Origin: JBAYVY01 sp041674345
Lineage (GTDB): Bacteria; Planctomycetota; Phycisphaerae; Phycisphaerales; Zrk34
Assembly: GCA_041674345.1 (NCBI GenBank)
Contig: JBAYVY010000029.1
Coordinates: forward strand, 1 to 18,386
DNA length: 18,386 nucleotides
Reading direction: 5' to 3'
Shown here piece by piece: positions 1-7,468 of the stretch. The translations under genes were made by a program, and so were the position numbers. Positions within the stretch are counted from its first letter, which is position 1. Each line of letters begins with the position of its first letter. Below the pieces are notes generated by a model. The model was not told where the DNA came from and made no database searches. It saw only the letters and a program-made list of their open reading frames with translations.

Positions 1-47
1 GATGCCGATGGGCGCGACCAGCGCGTGATTCTCGGCATCGGGGAGCG

Positions 48-434
48 TCATGCTGACGATGACAGAGGCGGTTTGCGAGAAGTGCCGGCGGATGTAGGGC
101 CATTGCTGGATTTGCTGGGCGGCAACCCGGTGTGGTGCGCATCCAGCGCGTCCACCGCGTTTTCCGGCTGATCGGAAGCAAGCAGGGTGTTGCTGACGGC
201 GAGGGCGTTTTCCCGTTGGGCGTCGTGCAGCGATCCCATGAACGCGGGGTTTTGGCTCAACGAAGGTTTCAGTCGCAGCGCCTCCTGGTAATGCGCGACG
301 GCGGAGGGATAGTCCCGCAGCCGCATGTACCGGTCGGCGTCGCGGACATGCTGCTGCGATTGGCAGCCGGTGAGCAACGACATCGACAACATCGCGAGAA
401 TCCCAAGGAGGTGATGCTGGCGGGAAGCAGTCAT
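48..434 (-). CDS. TPR-type lipoprotein, apparently frameshifted near its C-terminus
   Basis: A 128-residue protein as read. It begins with a short basic segment, a hydrophobic stretch and a lipobox LLTGC (Cys24), so it should be exported and lipid-anchored. Residues about 30-60 (RDYPSAVAHYQEALRLKPS) match a tetratricopeptide repeat, a protein-protein interaction fold. The start is supported by a GGGAGG ribosome site five bases before the ATG. The last 27 residues are low-complexity Ser/Pro/Thr-rich and look out of frame. Restoring one base in the CCC run at 126-128 opens a frame that runs to the window edge and reads like normal protein (VAAQQIQQWPYIRRHF, then SVIVSMTLPDAENHALVAPI). The true gene is therefore probably longer and leaves the window on the left. 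No specific function can be assigned. The next gene upstream, a secreted TPR-type protein, lies on the same strand. Confidence 0.7.
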   Translation of the reverse strand: MTASRQHHLLGILAMLSMSLLTGCQSQQHVRDADRYMRLRDYPSAVAHYQEALRLKPSLSQNPAFMGSLHDAQRENALAVSNTLLASDQPENAVDALDAHHTGLPPSKSSNGPTSAGTSRKPPLSSSA

Positions 435-528
435 AAATGCCTCCCAACCGCGGCGGTGAAAGTTTCGCGGCGCATTGTATCCATAGCGCGGACGCCGGTC
501 GCTGTCGCGGTATTGCCGTGAAAATCAA

Positions 529-550
529 AATAATTCGGACGCTAATTATT
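529..550. repeat. AT-rich inverted repeat upstream of the TPR lipoprotein gene
   Basis: AATAATT at 529-535 and AATTATT at 544-550 are perfect inverted copies separated by 8 bases. They lie in the 193-base gap between two minus-strand genes, about 95 bases upstream of the lipoprotein start. The shape fits a dimeric regulator site. It is too short and has no U-run, so it is a poor terminator. No clear promoter pair was found beside it. The rest of the 435-627 gap holds only a short tandem GATCGCCGC duplication near 563-582. Confidence 0.3.
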
Positions 551-627
551 GGGGCGGGTAATGATCGCCGCGGATCGCCGCCATTTTCAAATAAGGGTGA
601 ACGGGCTTTGAGTTCAGGCAGGAATCG

Positions 628-1827
628 TCACGGCGCGGGTTGCGCCTGCTTTTCGATTTCCGCCAGTTGTCGGACGCATTGCGGATAGGCGTCGGTTTTG
701 ACGTACTCGGCGAACAGGGGGTTTTGCGTCATGTCGCCGAACGTCATGCCCGCATCCTTGCGAACCGCCACCACCCATCGCGTCACCTGATCCCATTGCT
801 TGCCGGCCATCGCCAGATCAATGAGCGAGTAATACGCATCCGGCATGGACGGATCGCTGACGACGACTTTCTCTAGCAACTTCGCGGCTTTGTCGGATTC
901 ATTTTTCTGGATCGCGACGTTGGCGCGATACAGATCGAGATAGGGATCGCCGCCCAATTTCTTGTCCAGCCGGTCCACCGCCGCCAGCACCTTGTCCCAT
1001 TGCTTCTGGAGAAAATAAGCATCAATGCTCATCAGGTCGGCGTTGGCGGCTTTGGGAAACAGCTTGGTGTAATTCTGAAGCAACTGAAGATACAGGTCCA
1101 TATTGTTCATCCTCTGTGCATAGACGGCTCCCATCGCCATGAGGGCCTGATCGCGTTGCAATACCACAGGCAGTGCCTGGTAGTGTTTCAGCGCCTCGTC
1201 AAATTTGCCTTGCGCGGCCGCTCGTTCCATGTTACCGATGTCTGTGAGGTGCGTGACATATGCGCTTTCCGAGCCGATCAGTCGCTGAAGCACACTGCGA
1301 TTGGCGGATGCGACACTCGGCAGCAACCGGCGGCGCAGCGTTTGCGTCATCGCTTCGCCCATGAACGCGACATCCATGTCGGCAATGCGAATCTTTCCGT
1401 CTTTCCCGGCGGAAAGATGCATGTTGTGATAGTTCAGTCCCCCCTTGGATGTCATTCTGAACAGGACTTTCCATTGGCCGCCGATTTGCCGGGCATGGAC
1501 GAAGCGATAGTGTCCCGCGCCGTCCCGGAGTTGCTTGACGATTTGATCGCCGAATTGCTGATTGATGTTCTTCAAGCCCTCCCACAAGCCGGCGCGGAAC
1601 TCGGCGGTCATCTCCATTCCCTTGGTCGATTGATCGAACAACGCCTGAGCATCCACTGACGCGGCCAGTATATCCGGCTGCTTCGCATTCAGCGAGTTCG
1701 CCAGTTGCCTGGCGAAATCCGTCACCTGCTTTTCAGTCAGCGGCACCGGCGCGGCCCCGTTCGCCGCGGCCACATACATCAACGACAACAACAATCCCGC
1801 GACACAAACACGTTTGAAGTGCGACAT
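628..1827 (-). CDS. secreted TPR-type protein of unknown function
   Basis: A 399-residue protein with an N-terminal signal peptide: basic MSHFKR, a hydrophobic core, and a likely cleavage near ANGA at residues 22-25. Residues about 30-170 form a mixed alpha/beta region (QIGGQWKVLFRM, KDGKIRIADMDVAF) that resembles small secreted alpha/beta domains but matches no family I can name. Residues about 195-350 are helical with TPR spacing (AAAQGKFDEALKHYQALP, KQWDKVLAAVDRLDKKLGG, SDKAAKLLEKVVVSDPSMPDAYY). The protein should act outside the cytoplasm, probably in protein binding. A purine-rich AGGGGAA precedes the ATG by about 8 bases. The mechanosensitive channel gene on the same strand ends 38 bases upstream, so co-transcription is possible. 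The TPR assignment is from visible repeat pattern only. Confidence 0.85.
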   Translation of the reverse strand: MSHFKRVCVAGLLLSLMYVAAANGAAPVPLTEKQVTDFARQLANSLNAKQPDILAASVDAQALFDQSTKGMEMTAEFRAGLWEGLKNINQQFGDQIVKQLRDGAGHYRFVHARQIGGQWKVLFRMTSKGGLNYHNMHLSAGKDGKIRIADMDVAFMGEAMTQTLRRRLLPSVASANRSVLQRLIGSESAYVTHLTDIGNMERAAAQGKFDEALKHYQALPVVLQRDQALMAMGAVYAQRMNNMDLYLQLLQNYTKLFPKAANADLMSIDAYFLQKQWDKVLAAVDRLDKKLGGDPYLDLYRANVAIQKNESDKAAKLLEKVVVSDPSMPDAYYSLIDLAMAGKQWDQVTRWVVAVRKDAGMTFGDMTQNPLFAEYVKTDAYPQCVRQLAEIEKQAQPAP

Positions 1828-1865
1828 GATGAAGTTCCCCTGTCAATCAGTGGATGGATCGACCG

Positions 1866-3317
1866 TCACGACAGCCCCAGATAGTACCGGATTTTGCCGA
1901 GCAAATCTTCCGCCAGGTTGCGCTGCTGCGTCTGTTGCGTGACCGATTCCTTGGCGGCGAGCGCGGCGTCGGTCCTCATCCGGCGATCCGCCAGCGCGGT
2001 GCCCAGTTTGTCCAGCAGCACCGTGCGGGTTTTGAGGAACTCGACCAGATCGTCCTTGCTCAGTTCATAGACGGTGACTTCGGTGACGGCGGAAACGGTG
2101 GCCGAACGTTTTTCGCCGGTGAGCAGCGACATTTCCCCGAAGAACTGGCCGGGGCCGAGCTTGGCGACCTTGCGCGGTGCCAGCCCGCCGCTGGCGACTT
2201 TCACATCGAGCAAACCATCGACAACGACGAACAGCGAATCGCCCGCTTCGCCTTGCGTGACGACGTCCTGGCCGGGGCCGAAGTGTCGTTCGGTGAGTTT
2301 CCCGGCCAGTTCGGCGATCTGATCGACGCTCAGCGAACTGAACAGATCGACCCGTTCGAGCAGCACGTATTTCTGCGCCCGCCGATCCACTTCACGCGGC
2401 GGCATCCTGGCGTGGTAAATGTCGCGTTTGGGGTAGGGCACGCCCATGCCGGCCTGCCACATATGCTCGCTGATGTGCGTGGCGACGATGTCGGGCACGA
2501 TATTGTGATCGGCGTAAGTGGCCAGATAGAAGCGGCAGCGATAGACCACGCCGTCGTTGCCGAACTCCTTGACGATGACATCGGGCCTCGGCTCGGCCAG
2601 CACGCCCGGCGCGTCCATGAGGGCGGCGAGCAACACGCGCTTGGCGTCGCGCACCTGGACGGAGTATTCCAGCGCGACGGAGATTTCGGTGCGGAAGCCG
2701 GTGGTGGGGCGGTTGTAGTTGGAAAGACTGCGTTCGGTGATGAAGCTGTTGGGCATCACGACCAGCACGTTGTCGAGCGTGACCAGGTGGGTGGCGCGCC
2801 AGTTCATTTCGGTGACTTTGCCGGCCGTTCCGTTGACTTCGATCCAGTCGCCGATGCGGAAGGGATGTTCGACGTTGAGCGCGATGCCGCCGAAGAAGTC
2901 GCCGATCATGCGCTGGAGCGCGAAGCCCAGGACGATGCCGACCACGCCGGAACTGAGCAGCAGGCCGGTCAGGGGGCCGGTACCGAACGCCACGATCACG
3001 AAGGCCAGCACAAATGCGATCACGACCAGCAGCCGTACCACATCGACCAGCAGGTGGCTGGGCGGCTGGCCCATGCGCCGCTCGATCATGCCGGTCCAAA
3101 GGAACACGTCGATCAGTTTGCAGGTGAACCACGCGGCGGAAAGCATCGTGGCGGCGATGCTGACGTCCAGCACCACGGGCAGGGCGTCATCGGACAGCTC
3201 GCGACCGAAAAGCGAGAAACCAAAGTAGAAGAGCAGCGAAATGACAGCCAATCCGATCGTGGCGACCGCCGGCCAGAACATCGCGATGTAACGATGACGA
3301 GGCGAATCGGGTGTCAT
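1866..3317 (-). CDS. MscS-family channel fused to a C-terminal cyclic-nucleotide-binding domain
   Basis: A 483-residue inner-membrane protein. Hydrophobic segments lie at about residues 11-37, 46-74 and 88-136. The third carries the Gly/Ala-rich pore helix of MscS (GVVGIVLGFALQ), followed by the conserved MscS beta domain start (GGIALNVEHPFRIGDWIEV, 143-161, then TLDNVLVVMPNSF, 180-192). Residues about 326-440 form a cyclic-nucleotide-binding domain with the phosphate-binding cassette FGEMSLLTGEKRSATV (393-408), in which the key Glu and Arg are both present, so nucleotide binding is likely intact. Family knowledge: MscS-CNB proteins (bCNG family) are proposed to be ligand-controlled and are usually weakly or not tension-gated. 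The gene has small gaps to both neighbours on the same strand (38 and 41 bases). No strong ribosome site is visible before the ATG. Confidence 0.95.
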   Translation of the reverse strand: MTPDSPRHRYIAMFWPAVATIGLAVISLLFYFGFSLFGRELSDDALPVVLDVSIAATMLSAAWFTCKLIDVFLWTGMIERRMGQPPSHLLVDVVRLLVVIAFVLAFVIVAFGTGPLTGLLLSSGVVGIVLGFALQRMIGDFFGGIALNVEHPFRIGDWIEVNGTAGKVTEMNWRATHLVTLDNVLVVMPNSFITERSLSNYNRPTTGFRTEISVALEYSVQVRDAKRVLLAALMDAPGVLAEPRPDVIVKEFGNDGVVYRCRFYLATYADHNIVPDIVATHISEHMWQAGMGVPYPKRDIYHARMPPREVDRRAQKYVLLERVDLFSSLSVDQIAELAGKLTERHFGPGQDVVTQGEAGDSLFVVVDGLLDVKVASGGLAPRKVAKLGPGQFFGEMSLLTGEKRSATVSAVTEVTVYELSKDDLVEFLKTRTVLLDKLGTALADRRMRTDAALAAKESVTQQTQQRNLAEDLLGKIRYYLGLS

Positions 3318-3358
3318 GGATCATCAATATACCCGAAACGCCGAAAATCAATCGCGTT

Positions 3359-4645
3359 TCAGAAACATCCGGCGTGATGCGCCGCGGTGGAACGCAGCGT
3401 CGGCTCGCCGTCGGATTCGGTGATGCGGATCGTCACCGCCCGCGCCCTCACCGGAGGAAATCCGCAGATCGCCTTGTGTCCCATGTTGCGGCCCTCGTAC
3501 ACGATGATCGGCTCGCGCCCGCCGAGGTACGTTTCAATTTCGATGACGAATCGTCGAACGTGTTCGCCGCCGGTCAGGTCTTCCATCAGCACGACATGAT
3601 CGAGCAGCACGGGCGAGGCCGGTTTCCACGTCCAGCTTTGCTTCGCCGCGTCGTGCGCGAAATCGGCGGCGGTCGCCAGGGGCTTGCCGAATCGCTCCCG
3701 CAGCGCCGCGCCGAAATCCAGCAGCCGTTGCGTATCGCCGGGCGGCAGCAACCCCCGCCGATCCGGCCCGACGTTCAGCAGCATGTTCGCGCCCCGGCCC
3801 ACCGAATAGTGGTAAATCCCCAGCAGTTCCCCGACGCTTTTGATCGTGTGCGCGTCGGCGTCCTGGTAAAACCAGAAGTGATCTCGCAACATCAGATCGC
3901 ACTCCGCCGGAAGCCAGCGCGGTTCGATCCGGTCCTTGCGATCCGTGCGGACGGACACATCCAGTTGATCGGTCGTGTTCCAGTTCGGTCGCTGCGCCAG
4001 CCCCGCTTCGTTGCCCACCCAGCGATAGTCCGGGTCGGCCATGTTGAAGATCAGAATGTCCGGCTGCATCCGCCGAATCTCGCCGGTGATGCGGGGCCAG
4101 TCATATGGATGATTCTCCGACCCGCACCCGTCGAACCACAACATGTCGATGGTTCCGTACGCGCCGCCGAGCAGTTCGCTGATCTGTGCGATGAAATAAT
4201 CGTCGTATTTCGTCGGGTCGTCCATGACGATGCTGTTGCCGCCGAGGTTGGCCTGCGCCGGTGAATAATAGAGGCCCACGCCGAAGTCGTGCTTGCGGCA
4301 GGCATCGACGAATTCACGCACGACATCGCCCTTGCCGCCCCGCCAGTTCGTCGCGGCCTTCACCGAATAGCCCGTGTGCTCGCTGGGCCAGTTGGCGAAA
4401 CCATCATGATGCTTGGCGGTCAGCACCGCATAGCGGAATCCCGCTTTTTTAGCGGTGGTGATCCACTGTTCGCAATCCAGTTGCGCCGGGTTGAACGCCT
4501 CCGGCGGCATGGGCTTGCCGTCCCAGTCCTTGTGGTCTTCAAAAAAAGTGCGAATGCCGAAGTGCAGAAACAGGCCCATTTCCCAGTCCTGAAACTGAAG
4601 CTGGCGGGCGGTGGGAACGGCGGTGGGAAGCGTTGCGGTGTTCAT
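3359..4645 (-). CDS. GH29 alpha-L-fucosidase, probably cytoplasmic
   Basis: A 428-residue glycoside hydrolase family 29 enzyme that removes terminal alpha-L-fucose from glycans with retention of configuration. Visible family motifs are WEMGLFLHFG (21-30), LTAKHHDGFANWPS (75-88) and TIDMLWFDGCGSE (165-177), with Asp172 in the nucleophile position. No signal peptide is present, so it should act on imported oligosaccharides in the cytoplasm. Length is near normal for the catalytic domain plus a short C-terminal region. I chose the ATG at 4645 rather than the GTG at 4648 because it forms a TGATG junction with the stop of the upstream dehydrogenase gene, typical of translational coupling. The acid/base residue is not conserved enough in GH29 to assign by eye. 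Other GH29 specificities remain possible. Confidence 0.93.
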   Translation of the reverse strand: MNTATLPTAVPTARQLQFQDWEMGLFLHFGIRTFFEDHKDWDGKPMPPEAFNPAQLDCEQWITTAKKAGFRYAVLTAKHHDGFANWPSEHTGYSVKAATNWRGGKGDVVREFVDACRKHDFGVGLYYSPAQANLGGNSIVMDDPTKYDDYFIAQISELLGGAYGTIDMLWFDGCGSENHPYDWPRITGEIRRMQPDILIFNMADPDYRWVGNEAGLAQRPNWNTTDQLDVSVRTDRKDRIEPRWLPAECDLMLRDHFWFYQDADAHTIKSVGELLGIYHYSVGRGANMLLNVGPDRRGLLPPGDTQRLLDFGAALRERFGKPLATAADFAHDAAKQSWTWKPASPVLLDHVVLMEDLTGGEHVRRFVIEIETYLGGREPIIVYEGRNMGHKAICGFPPVRARAVTIRITESDGEPTLRSTAAHHAGCF

Positions 4646-5739
4646 CACAGTTCAATCTCGGCAAGTTTGTTGTTGTCGAACTTCACGTCCGCTTCGGCGG
4701 CGATGTGTTTGAACTCTTCGATCTCGGCGGGGGTGAAAATCAGGCCGCCGTACTTTTCGCTCAGGGCCGCGCCCTGCGCTTCGATCTGGCCGGGCAACAG
4801 GCACGCATCGTTGCCGTGACCCAGAATGTCGTCCAGCACGGCTTGCACGTTTCGCTTCTGATCCCGTCCGGCGGCGAAGTTGTCAGCGCTGATCGCTTCG
4901 GGCCTGACGCACTGGAAGTAGAAGCAGCAAGTTCCTTTTTCGCCGGGGCCGACCCGCGACCAGCGATTGCGAATCGTCGGCAGCGACCCGCCGGTGTACG
5001 CGGCATACAACTCGTTAATCAGCGACAGACCGTATCCCTTATGCGCCCCGAACGGCAGCAACGCGGCCGCGGCATTCGGGTCGGTCGTCGGCTTGCCGTC
5101 CTTGTCCACGGCGCAATTCGGCGGCAGCGGTTTGCCTTCGCGCTTGAATTGCTGCACACGCCCCATCGCCACGGTGCTCGTCGCCCAGTCGATGCAGATG
5201 GGGAAGCCCAACGTATCGGTGGTGGGGAAGCCCCATGAGTGCGGATTGGTGCCGAGCGTGGGGAACTTGCCGCCGAAGGGCACGACTTCCGCCAGCGCCG
5301 CCGTGCAGCAGGTGTATGCCAGATACCCTTTTTTCGCCGCGTCGATCACGTAGCCGCCGCCCCAGAGATAGTGGAAAGCGTTATCGACGCTGACGATGCC
5401 CACGCCGAACTCGTCGGCCAGTTTCATCGCGGTGTCCATCGCCTCGAATGCGACCGCTTGCCCCAGCTTGCGATGGGCGTTCCACCGTTGCACCGCTTTG
5501 AACTTGCCCGGCAGCTTTTCGATGGTGGCGTTGGGCTTGCACCCGCCGGTCTTCGAGCCGAACAATTCATCGAGGTGCAGGGCCTTGATCGCATTGTGCG
5601 TTTTGATCCCGTGCCACGCGGTCAGTTGCGAAAAGCGAGCGCCCTGTGCCGCTTCCTCGGCGGTGTACCCGCGATGTTGGTACGCCGCGGCGACCAGAGC
5701 GTTGTGTTGTTCGACGGACATGACGAAGTTTTTAGGCAT
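4645..5739 (-). CDS. Ldh_2 family (malate/L-lactate dehydrogenase type) NAD(P)-dependent oxidoreductase
   Basis: A 364-residue member of the malate/lactate/ureidoglycolate dehydrogenase family (PF02615), which reduces 2-keto acids or oxidises 2-hydroxy acids with NAD(P)H and is unrelated to classical lactate dehydrogenase. Visible family features are the WHGIKTH segment (42-48), NAFHYLWGG (120-128) where the family carries its catalytic His (here His123), the cofactor-site stretch LGTNPHSWGFP, and PFGAHKGYGLSLI. The ATG at 5739 has AGGA six bases upstream. An upstream in-frame start at 5817 would add 26 residues rich in Pro/Thr that look non-coding. The stop shares one base with the fucosidase start, so the two are probably one operon, which suggests a role in sugar-acid metabolism. 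The exact substrate cannot be read from sequence. Confidence 0.9.
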   Translation of the reverse strand: MPKNFVMSVEQHNALVAAAYQHRGYTAEEAAQGARFSQLTAWHGIKTHNAIKALHLDELFGSKTGGCKPNATIEKLPGKFKAVQRWNAHRKLGQAVAFEAMDTAMKLADEFGVGIVSVDNAFHYLWGGGYVIDAAKKGYLAYTCCTAALAEVVPFGGKFPTLGTNPHSWGFPTTDTLGFPICIDWATSTVAMGRVQQFKREGKPLPPNCAVDKDGKPTTDPNAAAALLPFGAHKGYGLSLINELYAAYTGGSLPTIRNRWSRVGPGEKGTCCFYFQCVRPEAISADNFAAGRDQKRNVQAVLDDILGHGNDACLLPGQIEAQGAALSEKYGGLIFTPAEIEEFKHIAAEADVKFDNNKLAEIEL

Positions 5740-5788
5740 GACGAATCCTGTGGGGGAGGGTGTGATACTTCCGGGGGCGGGATTGGGT

Positions 5789-5817
5789 ATTGTCACGTCT
5801 GCGGTTGGCCGGGGCAA
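5789..5817 (-). promoter_or_regulatory. weak candidate promoter for the dehydrogenase-fucosidase pair
   Basis: On the minus strand TTGCCC (5812-5817) and GACAAT (5789-5794) are separated by 17 bases. This gives a predicted transcript start near 5782, about 43 bases before the chosen ATG at 5739. Each box matches four of six consensus positions, so this could be chance. It lies in the divergent spacer shared with the small lipoprotein gene. Confidence 0.3.
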
Positions 5818-5834
5818 GCGGCCTGCAAATGATC

Positions 5835-5863
5835 TTGTGAGTGGGTATCTCGCTGGTTACAAT
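5835..5863 (+). promoter_or_regulatory. candidate sigma70-type promoter for the small lipoprotein gene
   Basis: TTGTGA (5835-5840) and TACAAT (5858-5863) are separated by exactly 17 bases. The predicted start near 5870 would leave a leader of about 47 bases before the ATG at 5917. The position in a divergent spacer and the good -10 box make it plausible. Confidence 0.45.
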
Positions 5864-5916
5864 CGGCAATCGCAACATGGACTGGGGCTGCTCATTTTTT
5901 TATGGGAGCGATTCAC

Positions 5917-6336
5917 ATGCTTCAACGACTTGTCACCGTGGGCGGTTTCGCAATGGTTCTGAGCATCATGGCGTTCGGATGCAGCACCGCAAGCAGGACG
6001 CCCCCGCTGGATGCCGCGGGCGTTCCCGCGCAAAAGTATCTGATCGGCGGCGGTTATGCGGTGGAGTTCAAAGCGCCGGTCGCCGGCATCTTTTACATGG
6101 TGGATAGCGCGGATCATCAAATTTTGGCGACCAAGACCCTGGATGCAGGCGAAAATTTTCGGGAAACAATGCCAGTTCGCGGCGATGGAGTAGCACGACT
6201 CGAGAAAATAATAGGGAAGCCCATTTCGCAAATTCACCTGTCACACTATTTCGTTCCCTTGGCGGATTTCGGTTACGAAACACAAAGCGGCGTCGCCAAG
6301 ACAAAGTCGCCCGATGGGACGGCAAAGCCCAAATAA
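5917..6336 (+). CDS. small lipoprotein of unknown function
   Basis: A 139-residue protein with a hydrophobic signal segment and a lipobox ending in FGC (Cys22, MAFGCSTASR), so it should be exported and lipid-modified. The mature part has a predicted beta pattern (YLIGGGYAVEFKAPVAGIFYMVDSADHQILATKTL) and a Lys/Pro-rich tail. I recognise no family. The ATG at 5917 is preferred to one at 5902 because GGGAGCG then lies 7-8 bases upstream as a ribosome site and the signal peptide begins cleanly with MLQRL. It is transcribed divergently from the dehydrogenase-fucosidase pair. The toxin gene higB follows after 22 bases on the same strand, but nothing suggests a shared function. Confidence 0.8.
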   Translation: MLQRLVTVGGFAMVLSIMAFGCSTASRTPPLDAAGVPAQKYLIGGGYAVEFKAPVAGIFYMVDSADHQILATKTLDAGENFRETMPVRGDGVARLEKIIGKPISQIHLSHYFVPLADFGYETQSGVAKTKSPDGTAKPK

Positions 6337-6358
6337 TAGCCCTTGACGAATATAGATT

Positions 6359-6733
6359 ATGAGCTATATTGATGACAGTTGGCAGGTCGAGTTCACGGAT
6401 GAATTCGCCCGGTGGTGGGATGACCTGACCGAGGCGGAACAGGAATCCGTTGCGGCAAGTGTTCAGTTGTTGCAGCGGTTAGGCCCCGGTTTGCCGCGTC
6501 CCCATTGCGACACCGTGAAAGGATCGAAGCACCCCAACATGAAGGAGCTTCGTACCCAATGCCAGGGACGGCCGCTTCGGACTTTTTTCGCGTTTGATCC
6601 ACGCAGATGCGCCATACTGCTGATCGGCGGCGACAAGACCGGCAAGGATCGCTTTTATGAGCAAATGCTCCCGCTGGCGGATCGGCTTTATGGCGAGCAT
6701 CTTCGGCAACTGGCCAAGGAAGGACTGATCTGA
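6359..6733 (+). CDS. higB: HigB-type (RelE/ParE superfamily, Gp49-like) toxin
   Basis: A 124-residue toxin of the phage Gp49-like/HigB group of RelE-fold ribosome-dependent mRNA interferases. The diagnostic region is KHPNMKELRTQCQGRPLRTF (about 59-78) followed by FAFDPRRCAILLIGGDKTG and KDRFYEQMLPLADRLYGEHL, all typical of the family in length and order. Its TGA shares one base with the ATG of the downstream helix-turn-helix gene (TGATG), so the pair is translationally coupled with the toxin first, as is usual for higBA. No strong ribosome site precedes the ATG. Expected role: cleavage of translated mRNA when the antitoxin is degraded. The assignment to HigB rather than another RelE subgroup rests on this arrangement and the Gp49-like motif. 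Confidence 0.9.
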   Translation: MSYIDDSWQVEFTDEFARWWDDLTEAEQESVAASVQLLQRLGPGLPRPHCDTVKGSKHPNMKELRTQCQGRPLRTFFAFDPRRCAILLIGGDKTGKDRFYEQMLPLADRLYGEHLRQLAKEGLI

Positions 6734-7053
6734 TGGCAAGAAACTTTCAAGAACTGCGCGACAAAATGTCACCCGAACGTCGGGCCCGAGTTGATGCCAA
6801 GGCACATGAGATGATGGTGGAGATGTTATTGGCCGAGGTGCGAAAAGAGGCGGGCTTGACCCAGGCCGAGGTCGCGGAGGCGTTGAACATTCGCCAGCCG
6901 TCGCTGTCGAAACTGGAATCGCAGGACGATATGCAGATCAGCACACTTCGCCGAATCGTGGCGGCGCTCGGCGGAGAGTTGGAACTGGTGGCGAAGATGC
7001 CCGGCGGGACCATTAAACTGAGCCAGTTCAAAGACGACATGCGGGCGGCGTAG
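6733..7053 (+). CDS. higA: HigA-type XRE helix-turn-helix antitoxin
   Basis: A 106-residue DNA-binding antitoxin. Residues about 36-62 form an XRE/Cro helix-turn-helix (EAGLTQAEVAEALNIRQPSL), continuing with SKLESQDDMQISTLRRIVAA, the standard pattern of HigA antitoxins and related regulators. It starts on the last base of the toxin stop codon. In this family the protein binds and neutralises the toxin and represses the operon promoter. The N-terminal 30 residues are helical and charged and may make the toxin contact; that point is inference. A short gap follows before the next gene on the same strand. Confidence 0.92.
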   Translation: MARNFQELRDKMSPERRARVDAKAHEMMVEMLLAEVRKEAGLTQAEVAEALNIRQPSLSKLESQDDMQISTLRRIVAALGGELELVAKMPGGTIKLSQFKDDMRAA

Positions 7054-7112
7054 GATTATCCGCGTGTCTTACGATTGTCGGTGTCATTCGACGATGCTAA
7101 AGTTGTCATAAA

Positions 7113-7442
7113 ATGCCAGATCATCAAACCATCGATGAACGGAGTTTGGCGTTCGGCCGGGCGATCGCGGCGCATGTGGCAGCCGATCCGCAGTTGATCG
7201 CTCGCGCCCGGGCGACGGTGGTCCGGTGGCTGGGCGTTTGTTCCGTTCGCGTACAATCGACGTTGCGGCAATGGCTGACGGTACTCGACGGGCCCCCGGC
7301 CGGCGTCATTGCTTTATTGACCGGAACCGATGAGCGGGCGATTCGGTTGCGCCAGTCCAATCCATTCGCGGGTGTATTGCCCCATCAGGAACGCAACGCC
7401 ATTCTTCGCCGGTTCGACCATCATGACGCGACAGCAGCTTGA
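7113..7442 (+). CDS. small conserved protein, likely partner of a (here truncated) nucleotidyltransferase
   Basis: A 109-residue soluble, mostly helical protein. It begins MPDHQTIDERSLAFGRAIA and ends with the distinctive segment LLTGTDERAIRLRQSNPFAG followed by VLPHQERNAILRRF. From memory, proteins of this type sit directly before a nucleotidyltransferase-fold gene in many bacteria, and the pair looks like a toxin-antitoxin arrangement; I cannot confirm that here. It fits that a start for MTRQQLEHIIRAA opens inside the last codons of this gene (7423). The ribosome site is weak. It lies directly behind higBA on the same strand and ends 26 bases before the convergent brnA gene. Confidence 0.75.
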   Translation: MPDHQTIDERSLAFGRAIAAHVAADPQLIARARATVVRWLGVCSVRVQSTLRQWLTVLDGPPAGVIALLTGTDERAIRLRQSNPFAGVLPHQERNAILRRFDHHDATAA

Positions 7443-7461
7443 ACACATCATCCGCGCCGCG
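7423..7461 (+). pseudogene. N-terminal remnant of a nucleotidyltransferase-type gene
   Basis: The reading frame starting at the ATG 7423 encodes MTRQQLEHIIRAA and then turns into Pro/Arg-rich sequence that runs antisense through brnA. The first 13 residues resemble the start of nucleotidyltransferase-fold proteins that follow the preceding gene family elsewhere. The 20-base overlap with the preceding gene fits such a partner. The rest of the gene is not visible here or beyond brnTA. This rests on recall of family starts and on position, so it is tentative. Confidence 0.35.
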
Positions 7462-7468
7462 CCGCGGC

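Noticed and set aside
1854..3377. Long plus-strand open frame across the MscS gene
   Set aside because: It is antisense to a clearly recognised MscS-CNB protein and its translation is Asp/Gly/His/Gln-rich without domains; it is a high-GC shadow.
3311..4264. Plus-strand open frame opposite the fucosidase
   Set aside because: Arg/Pro-rich antisense translation of a confident GH29 gene.
6343..6370. Promoter-like TTGACG and TATATT with 16-base spacing at the higB start
   Set aside because: The predicted transcript start would fall inside higB after its only usable ATG, so it cannot drive the full toxin gene; probably chance in an AT-rich spot.
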